Positions 25,066 to 33,022 of a stretch of DNA of 64,000 nt are shown here, one piece after another (positions within the stretch are counted from its first letter, which is position 1; each line of letters begins with the position of its first letter). The position numbers and the translations under genes were made by a program. Source of the DNA: Candidatus Acetothermia bacterium (GTDB taxonomy: Bacteria; Bipolaricaulota; Bipolaricaulia; RBG-16-55-9; JANLFV01). The stretch lies in NCBI GenBank assembly GCA_024653345.1, contig JANLFV010000002.1, positions 68,830 to 132,829 of the forward strand, read 5' to 3'. The notes under the pieces are model-generated. The model searched no databases, was not told where the DNA came from, and worked only from the letters and a program-made list of their open reading frames with translations.

Positions 25066-26385
25066 TTGATCAAGATGAGAGACATTGCTGGAGCTGCCGT
25101 CGCTGAGGCCATACCCAGGCAGCGCGAATTAGGCACCAATCCCTATGAGATGGTCCTGGCCCAGTTAGATGGCGTCGGGAAGGAGCTCGATCTGGACCGC
25201 GGCCTGCTCGAGATCCTCAAGCGGCCGGAGCGCGTGGTCGAGGTCTCCGTCCCGGTGGTGATGGATGACGGCCGGATCGAGGTGTTCACCGGATACAGGG
25301 TGCAGCACAACAGCGCTCGCGGCCCCTACAAGGGGGGAATCAGATATCACCCCGATGTCACCCTCGATGAAGTGAAAGCCCTCGCAGCCTGGATGACCTG
25401 GAAGTGCGCCGTGGTCAATATCCCCTACGGCGGCGGGAAGGGCGGGATCAAGTGCGACCCGACCCAGATGTCTGAGGGGGAGCTCCAGAGGATGACGCGG
25501 CGATATGTCACGATGCTCCTCCCACTCCTCGGGCCGGAGAAGGACATCCCGGCACCGGATGTGAACACCAACGCCACGATCATGGACTGGATCATGGATA
25601 CGGCCAGCATCTTCAGCGGGCATTATCTCCCGGGGATTGTCACGGGGAAGTCGGTCGAGCTGGGAGGAGCCCTGGGGAGGCGCGAAGCGACCGGCCGAGG
25701 CGTGACGATCATCACCAAGGAGGTCCTGAAGCGGCTCGGCATGAGCCTTCAGGAAACGACCGTGGCTATTCAAGGCTACGGTAACGTCGGCTCTGTCAGC
25801 GCGACCTTGCTGGCCCAGGAGGGTTGCCGGATCGTCGGCGTGAGCGATATCTCCGGCGGATTCTACAACCCAAACGGCTTGGATATCCCGGATATCAATC
25901 GGTATGTCCGCACATCGCCGGGGCATCTCCTGCGAGGATACACCGCCCGCGGAGCCGCGCCGATCTCCAACGAAGAGCTATTGACGCTACAGGCGGATGT
26001 GCTGATCCCCGCCGCTATGGAATGCCAGATCACCGAGGAGAACGCCCCTGAAGTTCGGGCCCGAGTCATCGTCGAGGGGGCCAACGGGCCGACGACTCCC
26101 GAGGCTGATCTAATCCTCGAAGAGAGGGGCATCTACGTTGTGCCGGACATCCTCGCCAATGCCGGCGGGGTGGTCGGCTCCTACTTCGAGTGGGTGCAGA
26201 GCCTGCAGGCCTTCCCTTGGACCGAGGAGGAGACGAACGCCAGACTCGCGCGGATCATGAGCCAGAGCTTTGCCGAGGTCTGGGAGTGCGCACGCGAGCG
26301 GTCAGTCACCCTCAGAAAAGCTGCCCTGATGCTGGCTGTCAATCGCGTGGCGGAAGCCATTCGGAGGCGCGGGATCTTCCCGTAA
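25066..26385 (+). CDS. gdhA: glutamate dehydrogenase (first copy)
   Basis: 439 residues from TTG 25066, chosen because GGAGGTG at 25052-25058 is 7 bp upstream; ATG 25075 is too far from it, and a longer frame from 24910 covers non-coding sequence. It interconverts glutamate and 2-oxoglutarate plus ammonia. Motifs: RGPYKGGIRYHPDV, AAWMTWKCAVVNIPYGGGKG (substrate lysines), DIPAPDVNTN (catalytic Asp), VAIQGYGNVGS (dinucleotide fold), ARVIVEGANGPTTPEAD. Hexameric GDH family. It has a separate upstream region from the operon at 27057 but points the same way. Coenzyme preference is not assigned. Confidence 0.92.
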   Translation: MIKMRDIAGAAVAEAIPRQRELGTNPYEMVLAQLDGVGKELDLDRGLLEILKRPERVVEVSVPVVMDDGRIEVFTGYRVQHNSARGPYKGGIRYHPDVTLDEVKALAAWMTWKCAVVNIPYGGGKGGIKCDPTQMSEGELQRMTRRYVTMLLPLLGPEKDIPAPDVNTNATIMDWIMDTASIFSGHYLPGIVTGKSVELGGALGRREATGRGVTIITKEVLKRLGMSLQETTVAIQGYGNVGSVSATLLAQEGCRIVGVSDISGGFYNPNGLDIPDINRYVRTSPGHLLRGYTARGAAPISNEELLTLQADVLIPAAMECQITEENAPEVRARVIVEGANGPTTPEADLILEERGIYVVPDILANAGGVVGSYFEWVQSLQAFPWTEEETNARLARIMSQSFAEVWECARERSVTLRKAALMLAVNRVAEAIRRRGIFP

Positions 26386-26397
26386 TGAGGTGTGAAC

Positions 26398-26619
26398 ATG
26401 CAAAGGTATGAAGTGGTCTTTACTGACGAGGAAGCTGGCGGTGCAAGATCTTACCGGGTGTTCGAGTCTATGGAACAAGCCCTCGCTTTCATCGAGAGGC
26501 TCTGCTACCCCTTCCAAGGTCATCTGCTGCACGAATTGAACGTCTATGAGGAGGAGCTGGGGCAGAGCCTGGCTCTTGAAGCAGAGGAAGAGGCGGAGCC
26601 AGTTCTGCACCGCGCCTAG
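26398..26619 (+). CDS. small acidic protein of unknown function linked to gdhA
   Basis: 73 residues; ATG 26398 behind GAGGTG, 12 bp after the gdhA stop, so almost certainly cotranscribed. The sequence reads as a small alpha/beta protein (YEVVFTDEE...SYRVFESMEQALAFIERLCY) with a Glu-rich C-terminal tail. No family recognised. It could be a modulator of the dehydrogenase or of the redox complex downstream, but nothing in the sequence shows this. Confidence 0.65.
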   Translation: MQRYEVVFTDEEAGGARSYRVFESMEQALAFIERLCYPFQGHLLHELNVYEEELGQSLALEAEEEAEPVLHRA

Positions 26620-26627
26620 GTATAGAG

Positions 26628-26662
26628 CCTCTGAGGAGATAGGGCCTCATAGACCTCAGAGG
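26628..26662 (+). terminator. hairpin after gdhA and the small gene
   Basis: CCTCTGAGG (26628-26636) and CCTCAGAGG (26654-26662) are perfect complements with a 17-nt loop, 9 bp after the stop. Terminator or mRNA-end structure. Confidence 0.45.
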
Positions 26663-26676
26663 GCAGGCGTTAGAAG

Positions 26677-26745
26677 CTAACCCCCTTTCTTTCAAGTGAG
26701 GCCCAGGGCCTGTCCAACCCCGGGCCTTGGGCCTCCCCCTCCCTC
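26677..26745 (+). repeat. 69-bp hairpin repeat, copy A
   Basis: 65 of 69 positions match copy B at 34385-34453, without gaps. It begins CTAACCCCCTTTCTTTCAA and contains a 13-bp stem (26698-26710 / 26723-26735) with a 12-nt loop. One of the four differences turns an A-U pair into G-U, so pairing is kept. It follows the first gdh locus; copy B follows the second. It could be a termination/processing element, a dispersed repeat or an RNA element. Confidence 0.85.
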
Positions 26746-26853
26746 AGTCGCCCTCCCGGGCTGCCCTTCACCCTGCCCATGCTCGAGCGAGACGGCGGGA
26801 TCATCATTGCTGCTTCACCCAAGCTAGCCTGTTTGCCAGGGGTCAGGATCGCG

Positions 26854-26869
26854 CATGATGAATGTCATG
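26854..26869 (+). promoter_or_regulatory. Crp/Fnr-family operator candidate
   Basis: CATGA-N6-TCATG, a symmetrical site with the TGA-N6-TCA core and spacing of the Crp/Fnr family. Its centre (26861.5) is about 41.5 bp upstream of the start predicted from TATAAT at 26891-26896, the class II activator position. Two Crp/Fnr regulator genes lie 2-3.5 kb upstream. Confidence 0.55.
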
Positions 26870-26890
26870 TCTCCGAGGGCATTGCCCTGC

Positions 26891-26896
26891 TATAAT
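26891..26896 (+). promoter_or_regulatory. -10 element of the NuoE / NuoF-GltD operon
   Basis: Perfect TATAAT without a recognisable -35 hexamer at 16-18 bp, as expected for an activator-dependent promoter. The predicted leader is about 150 nt. Confidence 0.5.
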
Positions 26897-27056
26897 CCCG
26901 CCGCAAATGGCCTCCTCACAAAGGTCATTTGCTGTGAGGCGCGCCCGGAATGACGGCCTGGTGTGCCGGTCATGCAGGCTGAACACTAGCAAGCTCTGAG
27001 ATGGGCAGCGGCCTGGCCCAGAGAGTCGAGTAGGCGGGAGAGGAGCAGTTGCCAGG

Positions 27057-27527
27057 GTGGAGAAGGTTGATGAGATAATCGCAAGATACAACGGGGATAG
27101 ATCAGCTCTGATCTCTATCCTGCAGGATATCCAGGCCGAATACAACTGGCTGCCTCGCGAGGTCCTCACCGAAGTCGCTAAGAAAATGGGCCTGTCACTA
27201 ACTGAGCTATGCGGCACCGTCACCTTCTACAGATCCTTCCGCCTGAAGCCGCGGGGCAAGCACTTGATCACGGTCTGCATGGGGACAGCCTGCCATGTCC
27301 GCGGGGCGCCCAGGGTGCTGGAAGAGTTGGAGAAGAAGCTCAAGACTAGTGCGGGCGCAACGACGCCGGATAGGCTCTTCACGCTCGAGACAGTCAGGTG
27401 CCTCGGGGCCTGCGCTCTCGGCCCGATCGTCGTGCTGGGCGATGAGTATCATGGCCAGATGACTAAGGCGAAGGTTGATGCGCTCCTGTCAGAGGTGCGC
27501 CAGAGCGAGAGGGGTGCCAGCCAGTGA
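27057..27527 (+). CDS. NuoE-like [2Fe-2S] flavoprotein subunit
   Basis: A 156-residue NuoE/HydC/HoxE-type thioredoxin-fold protein that carries one [2Fe-2S] cluster and feeds or accepts electrons at the NuoF flavin. It has an N-terminal helical bundle (ALISILQDIQAEYNWLPREV, CGTVTFYRSF), then cluster ligands in ITVCMGTACHVRGA and VRCLGACALGP (two plus two Cys). Start GTG 27057 behind GGAGAGGAG. The stop overlaps the GTG of the NuoF-GltD gene (GTGA). The partner is the fusion protein that follows; no H-cluster hydrogenase or complex I membrane gene is nearby. Confidence 0.9.
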   Translation: MEKVDEIIARYNGDRSALISILQDIQAEYNWLPREVLTEVAKKMGLSLTELCGTVTFYRSFRLKPRGKHLITVCMGTACHVRGAPRVLEELEKKLKTSAGATTPDRLFTLETVRCLGACALGPIVVLGDEYHGQMTKAKVDALLSEVRQSERGASQ

Positions 27528-30500
27528 GGAGGATCGCCGGTCGCCGGGACTTAGAGAAGCTAAGAATCCAGCTGCTCAAGCAGACGCCTTCCAGCCGACC
27601 CTGCATCACGATCTCTTCAGGCACCTGCGGGCGGGCCCGCGGCTCGGAGAAGGTGGGGCAAGCCTTCCGGGAAGCGCTCAGAAAGCATGGCCTCGATGGC
27701 AAGGTTACGATAAGGGTCTCGGGCTGCCACGGCTTCTGCCAAGCAGAGCCCCATGTGCTAGTCCATCCCGAGGGAATCTTCTACCAAAGGCTCCGCCCGG
27801 AGGATGCTGAGGAGATCGTCGTGCAGACCCTTCTCCACGGGAGAATCATCGACCGCCTGCTGTATGTTGACCCTGCCACTGGGAAGAAATCTGTTTATGA
27901 GGGGGAAATCCCCTTCTACAAGAGGCAGCAGCGGAACCTCCTGGCAAGCAATGCCCTGCTCGACCCCACGAGCATTGATGACTACATTGCCATCGGCGGC
28001 TATACAGCCCTAGCTAAGGCCCTCACCACCATGAGGCCAGAGGAAGTAATCGAGGAGATCAAGCGCTCCGGCCTGCGCGGGAGGGGCGGGGCCGGCTTCC
28101 CCACGGGGATCAAGTGGGAGCTCTGCCGCCGCTCGCCCGGGGACCAGAAGTATGTCATCTGCAACGCCGATGAGGGCGACCCCGGAGCCTACATGGATAG
28201 GAGCCTCCTCGAGGGCAATCCGCACTCGGTGATCGAGGGGATGATCATCGGCGCTTACGCCATCGGCGCGTCCTACGGATTCATCTATGTCCGCGCGGAA
28301 TACCCGCTGGCGGTGAAGCATGTGGGTATTGCTCTTGAGCAAGCAAGGGAATACGGTCTTCTCGGAGAGGATATCCTGGCCTCGGGGTTTGATTTCGACC
28401 TCAAGGTTGTTCGCGGCGCTGGAGCATTTGTCTGCGGCGAGGAGACGGCCTTGATGGCCTCGATCGAGGGGAGGAAGGGCGAGCCGCGCCAGCGCCCGCC
28501 CTTCCCCGTTCAGAAGGGCCTCTGGGGTAAGCCGACGAATATCAACAATGTCGAGACCTGGGCCAATGTCCCGCTGATCATCAATCGTGGAGCTGAGTGG
28601 TATGCCAGCATCGGGACGGAGAGGAGCAAGGGGACGAAGATCTTCTCCCTCGTGGGGAAGATCAACAACACCGGCCTGGTCGAGGTCCCGATGGGGATCA
28701 CTTTGAAGGAGATCATCTACGACATCGGCGGGGGGATCCCTAAGGGGAAGAAGTTCAAGGCCGTCCAGACCGGCGGGCCATCAGGAGGCTGCATCCCCGC
28801 TGAGCTGCTCGACCTCCCGGTCGATTATGAGAAGTTGGCCGAGGCCGGCTCGATGATGGGCTCCGGCGGGATGGTTGTGATGGATGAGGACACCTGCATG
28901 GTCGATGTGGCCAGATACTTCCTCGACTTCTTAAGGGATGAGTCCTGCGGGAAGTGCCTCTCCTGCCGCGAGGGGACCCAGAGGATGTTCGAGATCCTCA
29001 CTGCCATCACCGAGGGGCGGGGGAAGGAGGGGGACCTCGAGCTTCTCGAGGAGTTGGCCCTCGTGGTCAAGGAGACCTCGATGTGCGGACTCGGCCAGAC
29101 CGCCCCTAATCCGGTCCTCTCGACGCTCCGCCACTTCCGTGACGAGTATGAGGCCCATATCAAATACAAGCGCTGCCCGGCGGCGGTCTGTAAGGAGCTG
29201 ATCTCCTCGCCCTGCCAGCACATCTGCCCGATCGGGACGGAGGTCCCGGTCTATGTCGCCCTGATCGCTCAGGGGAGGTTCGCCGAGGCCCTAGAAGTAA
29301 TTAGGAAGGACAACCCCCTCCCCTCGGTCTGCGGGCGGGTCTGCCACCATCCCTGCGAGGCCAAGTGCCGTGCGGGCGAGGGGGGCGAGCCGATCGCCAT
29401 CCGGGCGCTCAAGCGGTTTGCCACCGACTATGGGCTGCGGGAGGGGCTCGAGCCCCAGCCGAGCCGCGGCCCCGGGAGGGAGGAGAAGGTGGCCGTGATC
29501 GGCTCCGGGCCGGCGGGCCTGAGCTGCGCCGCCGAGCTGGCCAAGCTCGGTTATCCCGTGACCGTGTTCGAGGCCCTTCCCGTGGCGGGCGGGATGCTCG
29601 CGGTCGGGATCCCGGAATATCGGCTGCCTAAGAGGATCTTGCAGGCCGACATTAGGGCGATCGAGAGCCTCGGCGTGGAGATCAAGACGAACACCGCTTT
29701 GGGGAGGGAGATCACGCTCGACGGGCTCTTCGCTCAGGGATATAAGGCCATCTTCATCGCCATCGGGGCCCACAAGAGCCTGAAGCTCGGCCTCCCCGGC
29801 GAGGAGGCCGAAGGGGTCCTCCCGGCGATGGACTTCCTGACCGCCGTTAACCTCGGGAAGAAGGTCCAGCTCGGCCCGCGGGTGGGGATCATCGGCGGGG
29901 GAAATGCCGCCGTCGACGCCGCGCGGGTCGCCCGCCGCCTCCTGAGAGATGGCGAGGTTACCATCATTTATCGCCGGACCAGGGCAGAGATGCCGGCCTA
30001 CCCCGAGGAGGTGGAGGCCGCCCTGGAGGAGGGGATCGCGATAGAGTTCCTCGCCGCGCCGGTGGAGATCCTCAGCTCGAACGGGAAGCTCGAGGGCGTG
30101 AAGCTCGTCCGCATGGAGTTGGGCGAGGTGGACGAGACCGGGCGGCGGAGGCCGATCCCGATCCCCGGCTCGGAGTTCACCCTCGAGCTCGACACCCTGA
30201 TCGCCGCGATCGGCGAGGAGCCGGAGATCCCCTTCCAGGACGGGCAGGTTCGTGTCTCCAAGTGGAAGACGATCGAGGTCGATCCGGAGACCTTTGCGAC
30301 AGGCCGGCCAGGGGTCTTCGCTGGCGGAGATGTGGTGAGCGGGCCGGGGACAGTGATCGAGGCGATCGCGGCCGGGAAGGTCGCGGCCCAATCGATCGAC
30401 AGTTATCTCCGCGGCTTGCCCCTCACGCGGGAGTATCGCTTGACCCGCCCCTCGGTCTACATCCCGCCGGTCGAGCTCTCCGAGGAGGAAGTAATCCAGG

Positions 30501-30685
30501 CCCGACGGCCGGCGATGCCGCTTCTCCGGCCAGAGGAGCGGGCCAGCAACTTTAAGGAGGTCGAGCTCGGCCTCACCGAGGAGCAAGCGATTAAGGAAGC
30601 ACGAAGGTGCCTCCGCTGCGACCTCGAGACGAAGGAAGGGAAGGCCGCCATCTCCGGGAGGGCCGTCGAGGCCGGGAGGGCTTAA
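27524..30685 (+). CDS. NuoF-GltD fusion flavoprotein (predicted NADH/NADPH/ferredoxin electron-bifurcating subunit)
   Basis: 1053 residues. ~25-115: thioredoxin-like [2Fe-2S] domain (Cys27, 35, 68, 72) as at the N-terminus of HydB. ~140-530: NuoF core with GLRGRGGAGFPTGIKWE (FMN), CNADEGDPGAYMDR (NADH) and a [4Fe-4S] site (Cys475, 478, 481, 521). ~550-620: ferredoxin-like GltD linker (Cys564, 568, 603, 607, 611, 615). ~655-1010: GltD/NfnB-type FAD domain (AVIGSGPAGLSCAAELA) and NAD(P)H domain (VGIIGGGNAAVDAARVA), ending near GGDVVSGPGTVIEAIAAG. In Sporomusa-type Nfn (StnABC), NuoF-, NuoE- and GltD-like subunits bifurcate electrons between NADPH, NAD and ferredoxin; here two are fused. Start GTG overlaps nuoE. 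The function is an inference from domains. Confidence 0.9.
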   Translation: MRRIAGRRDLEKLRIQLLKQTPSSRPCITISSGTCGRARGSEKVGQAFREALRKHGLDGKVTIRVSGCHGFCQAEPHVLVHPEGIFYQRLRPEDAEEIVVQTLLHGRIIDRLLYVDPATGKKSVYEGEIPFYKRQQRNLLASNALLDPTSIDDYIAIGGYTALAKALTTMRPEEVIEEIKRSGLRGRGGAGFPTGIKWELCRRSPGDQKYVICNADEGDPGAYMDRSLLEGNPHSVIEGMIIGAYAIGASYGFIYVRAEYPLAVKHVGIALEQAREYGLLGEDILASGFDFDLKVVRGAGAFVCGEETALMASIEGRKGEPRQRPPFPVQKGLWGKPTNINNVETWANVPLIINRGAEWYASIGTERSKGTKIFSLVGKINNTGLVEVPMGITLKEIIYDIGGGIPKGKKFKAVQTGGPSGGCIPAELLDLPVDYEKLAEAGSMMGSGGMVVMDEDTCMVDVARYFLDFLRDESCGKCLSCREGTQRMFEILTAITEGRGKEGDLELLEELALVVKETSMCGLGQTAPNPVLSTLRHFRDEYEAHIKYKRCPAAVCKELISSPCQHICPIGTEVPVYVALIAQGRFAEALEVIRKDNPLPSVCGRVCHHPCEAKCRAGEGGEPIAIRALKRFATDYGLREGLEPQPSRGPGREEKVAVIGSGPAGLSCAAELAKLGYPVTVFEALPVAGGMLAVGIPEYRLPKRILQADIRAIESLGVEIKTNTALGREITLDGLFAQGYKAIFIAIGAHKSLKLGLPGEEAEGVLPAMDFLTAVNLGKKVQLGPRVGIIGGGNAAVDAARVARRLLRDGEVTIIYRRTRAEMPAYPEEVEAALEEGIAIEFLAAPVEILSSNGKLEGVKLVRMELGEVDETGRRRPIPIPGSEFTLELDTLIAAIGEEPEIPFQDGQVRVSKWKTIEVDPETFATGRPGVFAGGDVVSGPGTVIEAIAAGKVAAQSIDSYLRGLPLTREYRLTRPSVYIPPVELSEEEVIQARRPAMPLLRPEERASNFKEVELGLTEEQAIKEARRCLRCDLETKEGKAAISGRAVEAGRA

Positions 30686-31413
30686 TGAATGGCATGATAA
30701 CGCTGCGGATCAACGGATTGGATGTCCAGGTCGAGGAAGGGACGACCCTGCTCGAGGCCGCCCGATTCCTGGGGTTCAAGATCCCGACCCTCTGCTACCA
30801 CGAGGGCTTGAGCCCTTATGGGGCCTGCCGCCTCTGCATCGTCGAGATCGGCGAGGGGAAGCGGGCCAGGCTCGTCTCCTCCTGCACTTATCCGGCGGAG
30901 GAAGGGCTAGTGGTCCGGACCCATTCCGAGAGGGTGATCCGGGCGCGGAAGATGCTGGTGGAACTGATGCTCTCGATCGCGCCGAACTCCAAGACCATCC
31001 AGGATCTGGCCTCCGAGCTGGGAGTGCAACAGGTGCGGTTTGAGGTGAGGAACGAGGAATGCATCCTCTGCGGCCTCTGTGTCCGGATGTGCGCCGAGCA
31101 GATGGACGCTCGGGCGATCGGGTTCGTCGGGCGGGGCCAGGAGCGGCGGATCACTACCCCGTTCGACATGAAGTCCGAAGCCTGCCGGACCTGTGGTGGC
31201 TGCATCTACATCTGCCCGGTCTGCCAGCTCCGCTGCCAGGGACCGGAGGCACCGAGCGCGGTCTGCGGCTCCTGCCTCCAGCTGGAGCCCACCTGTCTCG
31301 AGGCCTACGATGACCTAATGTGCTACATGGGCCCAGCCGGGGTCTGCGGGACCTGCATCAGGCCTGTTCCGGACGAGCTGCGAGAGCGCGAACGGACCAA
31401 GGTCAAGGTATAG
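30685..31413 (+). CDS. cysteine-rich [2Fe-2S]/[4Fe-4S] electron-transfer protein (HoxU/NuoG-N-like)
   Basis: 242 residues from ATG 30685 (TAATG overlap, GGAGGG upstream). Residues 1-75: plant-type [2Fe-2S] domain with Cys37, 48, 51, 67. Residues 120-180: two [4Fe-4S] ferredoxin motifs (Cys126, 129, 132, 136 and 167, 170, 173, 177). The last 65 residues carry eight further Cys (180, 184, 194, 197, 204, 213, 221, 224), which are not part of the usual HoxU/NuoG N-terminal pattern and could bind one or two more clusters. It probably carries electrons between the NuoF-GltD protein and the FMN-binding glutamate synthase protein or ferredoxin. Confidence 0.85.
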   Translation: MNGMITLRINGLDVQVEEGTTLLEAARFLGFKIPTLCYHEGLSPYGACRLCIVEIGEGKRARLVSSCTYPAEEGLVVRTHSERVIRARKMLVELMLSIAPNSKTIQDLASELGVQQVRFEVRNEECILCGLCVRMCAEQMDARAIGFVGRGQERRITTPFDMKSEACRTCGGCIYICPVCQLRCQGPEAPSAVCGSCLQLEPTCLEAYDDLMCYMGPAGVCGTCIRPVPDELRERERTKVKV

Positions 31414-31444
31414 CCGGTTCTCAAAGAGAGGAGGAGAGATAAAG

Positions 31445-33022
31445 ATGTCGATCACTAGGCTGAACTCGAGCGCGGCCACGCTGAGCAAGAATCGGACTGA
31501 CGGCTCGGTGACGCCGATCAGCGGGATGTGCGTCACTTGCGTTGATGGCTGCATCGGGATGTGCGAGATCGGGAAGTCGGCCTATCGCGGGAGCGAGGCG
31601 ATCTACCCCCAGCCGTTCGGGATCATCACCACTGCCTCGGAGAAGGCCTATCCGCTGGACCTCTCTCACTTCAACATCATGGGGACGACCGTTGGGGCGC
31701 ATGGGATCGAGGCGGACAGCGATGTGGCTATCTTCCCCAGTGTGCGATTGGAGAGGGAGATCGGGCGGGAGAAGAAGGTCAAATTGAAGCTCCCTTTGGC
31801 CGTCCTAGCCATGGGCTCGACGAATGTGGCCAGGAATAACTGGGAAGGGCTAGCCATCGGCGCGGCCTTGGCAGGGATCCCGGTCACCATCGGGGAGAAC
31901 GTCGCCGGGATGGACCCGGAATCGAGGATTGTCAAGGGGAAGCTGGTCGATTCCCCAGAGCTGGCCCGCCGCGTCCGGCTATACAGGGACTGGCAGCGGG
32001 ACGGCTACGGAGAGATCATCCTTCAGGCCAATGTGGAGGACACCCGCCTGGGGGCGCAGGAGTATGCTCTCAGCAAGCTGGGGGTGAGCGCAGTTGAGCT
32101 GAAGTGGGGCCAGGGGGCGAAGGACATCGGCGGCGAGGTGAAGATCAGGGACTTAAGGACGGCCCAGCTCCTTAAGAAGCGGGGCTACATCGTCCTTCCT
32201 GACCCCGAGGACCCCCGTGTGATCGCGGCCTTCGAGGCGGGGAGCTTCAAGGAGTTCGAGCGCCACTCGCGGGTGGGGATGGTCACCGAGGAGGGCTTCC
32301 TGGAAAGGGTGAAAGAGCTCCGCCAGGCCGGGGCGAAGTTCATCTCCTTGAAGACCGGGGCTTATCGCCCTGCAGACCTGGCTCGGGCGGTCAAGTTCGC
32401 CTCCGAAGGGAAGCTTGACCTGCTAGTGGCGGATGCGGCCGGCGGGGGGACCGGGATGAGCCCCTGGCGGATGATGAACGAGTGGGGCGTCCCGGGCGTG
32501 GAGCTCTGGTCCCTCCTCTATCGCTATGCGGACAAGCTTGCCAAGCGCGGGGAGTATGTGCCGGATATCGCCATCGCTGGCGGCTTCATCTTGGAGGATC
32601 AGATCTTCAAGGGGCTGGCCCTCGGGGCTCCCTATTTCAAACTGATTGGGATGGCTCGTGGCCCGATGGCGGCGGCAATGGTCGGGAAGACGATCGGGCG
32701 GCGGATCGACCAGGGCGAAGTCCCTGTCTATGTCGCCCGCTTCGGCAGCACCAAGGAGGAGATCTTCGTCACTGCAGCGGAACTGAAGCACGAACTCGGA
32801 GCTGACTTTGAGAGGGTTCCGACCGGGGCTCTGGGGCTCTACACCTATCTCCAGCGGCTCGCGCAGGGGCTGCGACAGTTGATGTGCGGTGCGCGGAAGT
32901 TCGCTTTGGAGTATATTACTCGTGACGACATCGCTGCCCTCACGAGAGAGGCGGCGGAGGTCAGCGGTGTTCCCTACATCACAGAGGTAGATGCGGCAGA
33001 GGTGGAGCGGATACTCGCATGA
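31445..33022 (+). CDS. FMN-binding glutamate synthase domain protein
   Basis: 525 residues, archaeal/stand-alone GltB type: the FMN TIM-barrel synthase domain without a glutaminase domain. Motifs: ISLKTGAYRPADLARAVKFA, LLVADAAGGGTGMSPWRMM, IAIAGGFILEDQIFKGLALG, YFKLIGMARGPMAAAMVGK. The N-terminus adds CVTCVDGCIGMCEIG (Cys29, 32, 36, 40), a probable [4Fe-4S] site. Such domains reduce 2-iminoglutarate to glutamate in glutamate synthases; lacking glutaminase, this one would need ammonia from elsewhere or do another reaction. It lies between an Fe-S protein and a glutamate dehydrogenase gene that starts within its stop codon. Confidence 0.85.
   Translation: MSITRLNSSAATLSKNRTDGSVTPISGMCVTCVDGCIGMCEIGKSAYRGSEAIYPQPFGIITTASEKAYPLDLSHFNIMGTTVGAHGIEADSDVAIFPSVRLEREIGREKKVKLKLPLAVLAMGSTNVARNNWEGLAIGAALAGIPVTIGENVAGMDPESRIVKGKLVDSPELARRVRLYRDWQRDGYGEIILQANVEDTRLGAQEYALSKLGVSAVELKWGQGAKDIGGEVKIRDLRTAQLLKKRGYIVLPDPEDPRVIAAFEAGSFKEFERHSRVGMVTEEGFLERVKELRQAGAKFISLKTGAYRPADLARAVKFASEGKLDLLVADAAGGGTGMSPWRMMNEWGVPGVELWSLLYRYADKLAKRGEYVPDIAIAGGFILEDQIFKGLALGAPYFKLIGMARGPMAAAMVGKTIGRRIDQGEVPVYVARFGSTKEEIFVTAAELKHELGADFERVPTGALGLYTYLQRLAQGLRQLMCGARKFALEYITRDDIAALTREAAEVSGVPYITEVDAAEVERILA

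Larger units (their letters stand above)
26620..27056. other. 437-bp regulatory intergenic region before the NuoE-like gene
   Basis: In order it holds: a 9-bp hairpin just after the small gene (26628-26662); copy A of a 69-bp repeat with an internal 13-bp stem (26677-26745); a C-rich stretch without frames; a Crp/Fnr-like palindrome (26854-26869); a TATAAT (26891-26896); and a long leader of about 150 nt to the GTG at 27057. No coding frame is supported. Confidence 0.65.

Noticed and set aside
25066-25073. TTGATCAA palindrome as an Fnr site
   Set aside because: Half-sites touch instead of being 4 bp apart, and it contains the start codon.
27057-31413. [FeFe]-hydrogenase (HydABC) or complex I fragment
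   Set aside because: NuoE/NuoF/HoxU-like parts are present, but no H-cluster subunit and no membrane Nuo genes. The GltD fusion and glutamate synthase gene point to nitrogen-linked redox chemistry.
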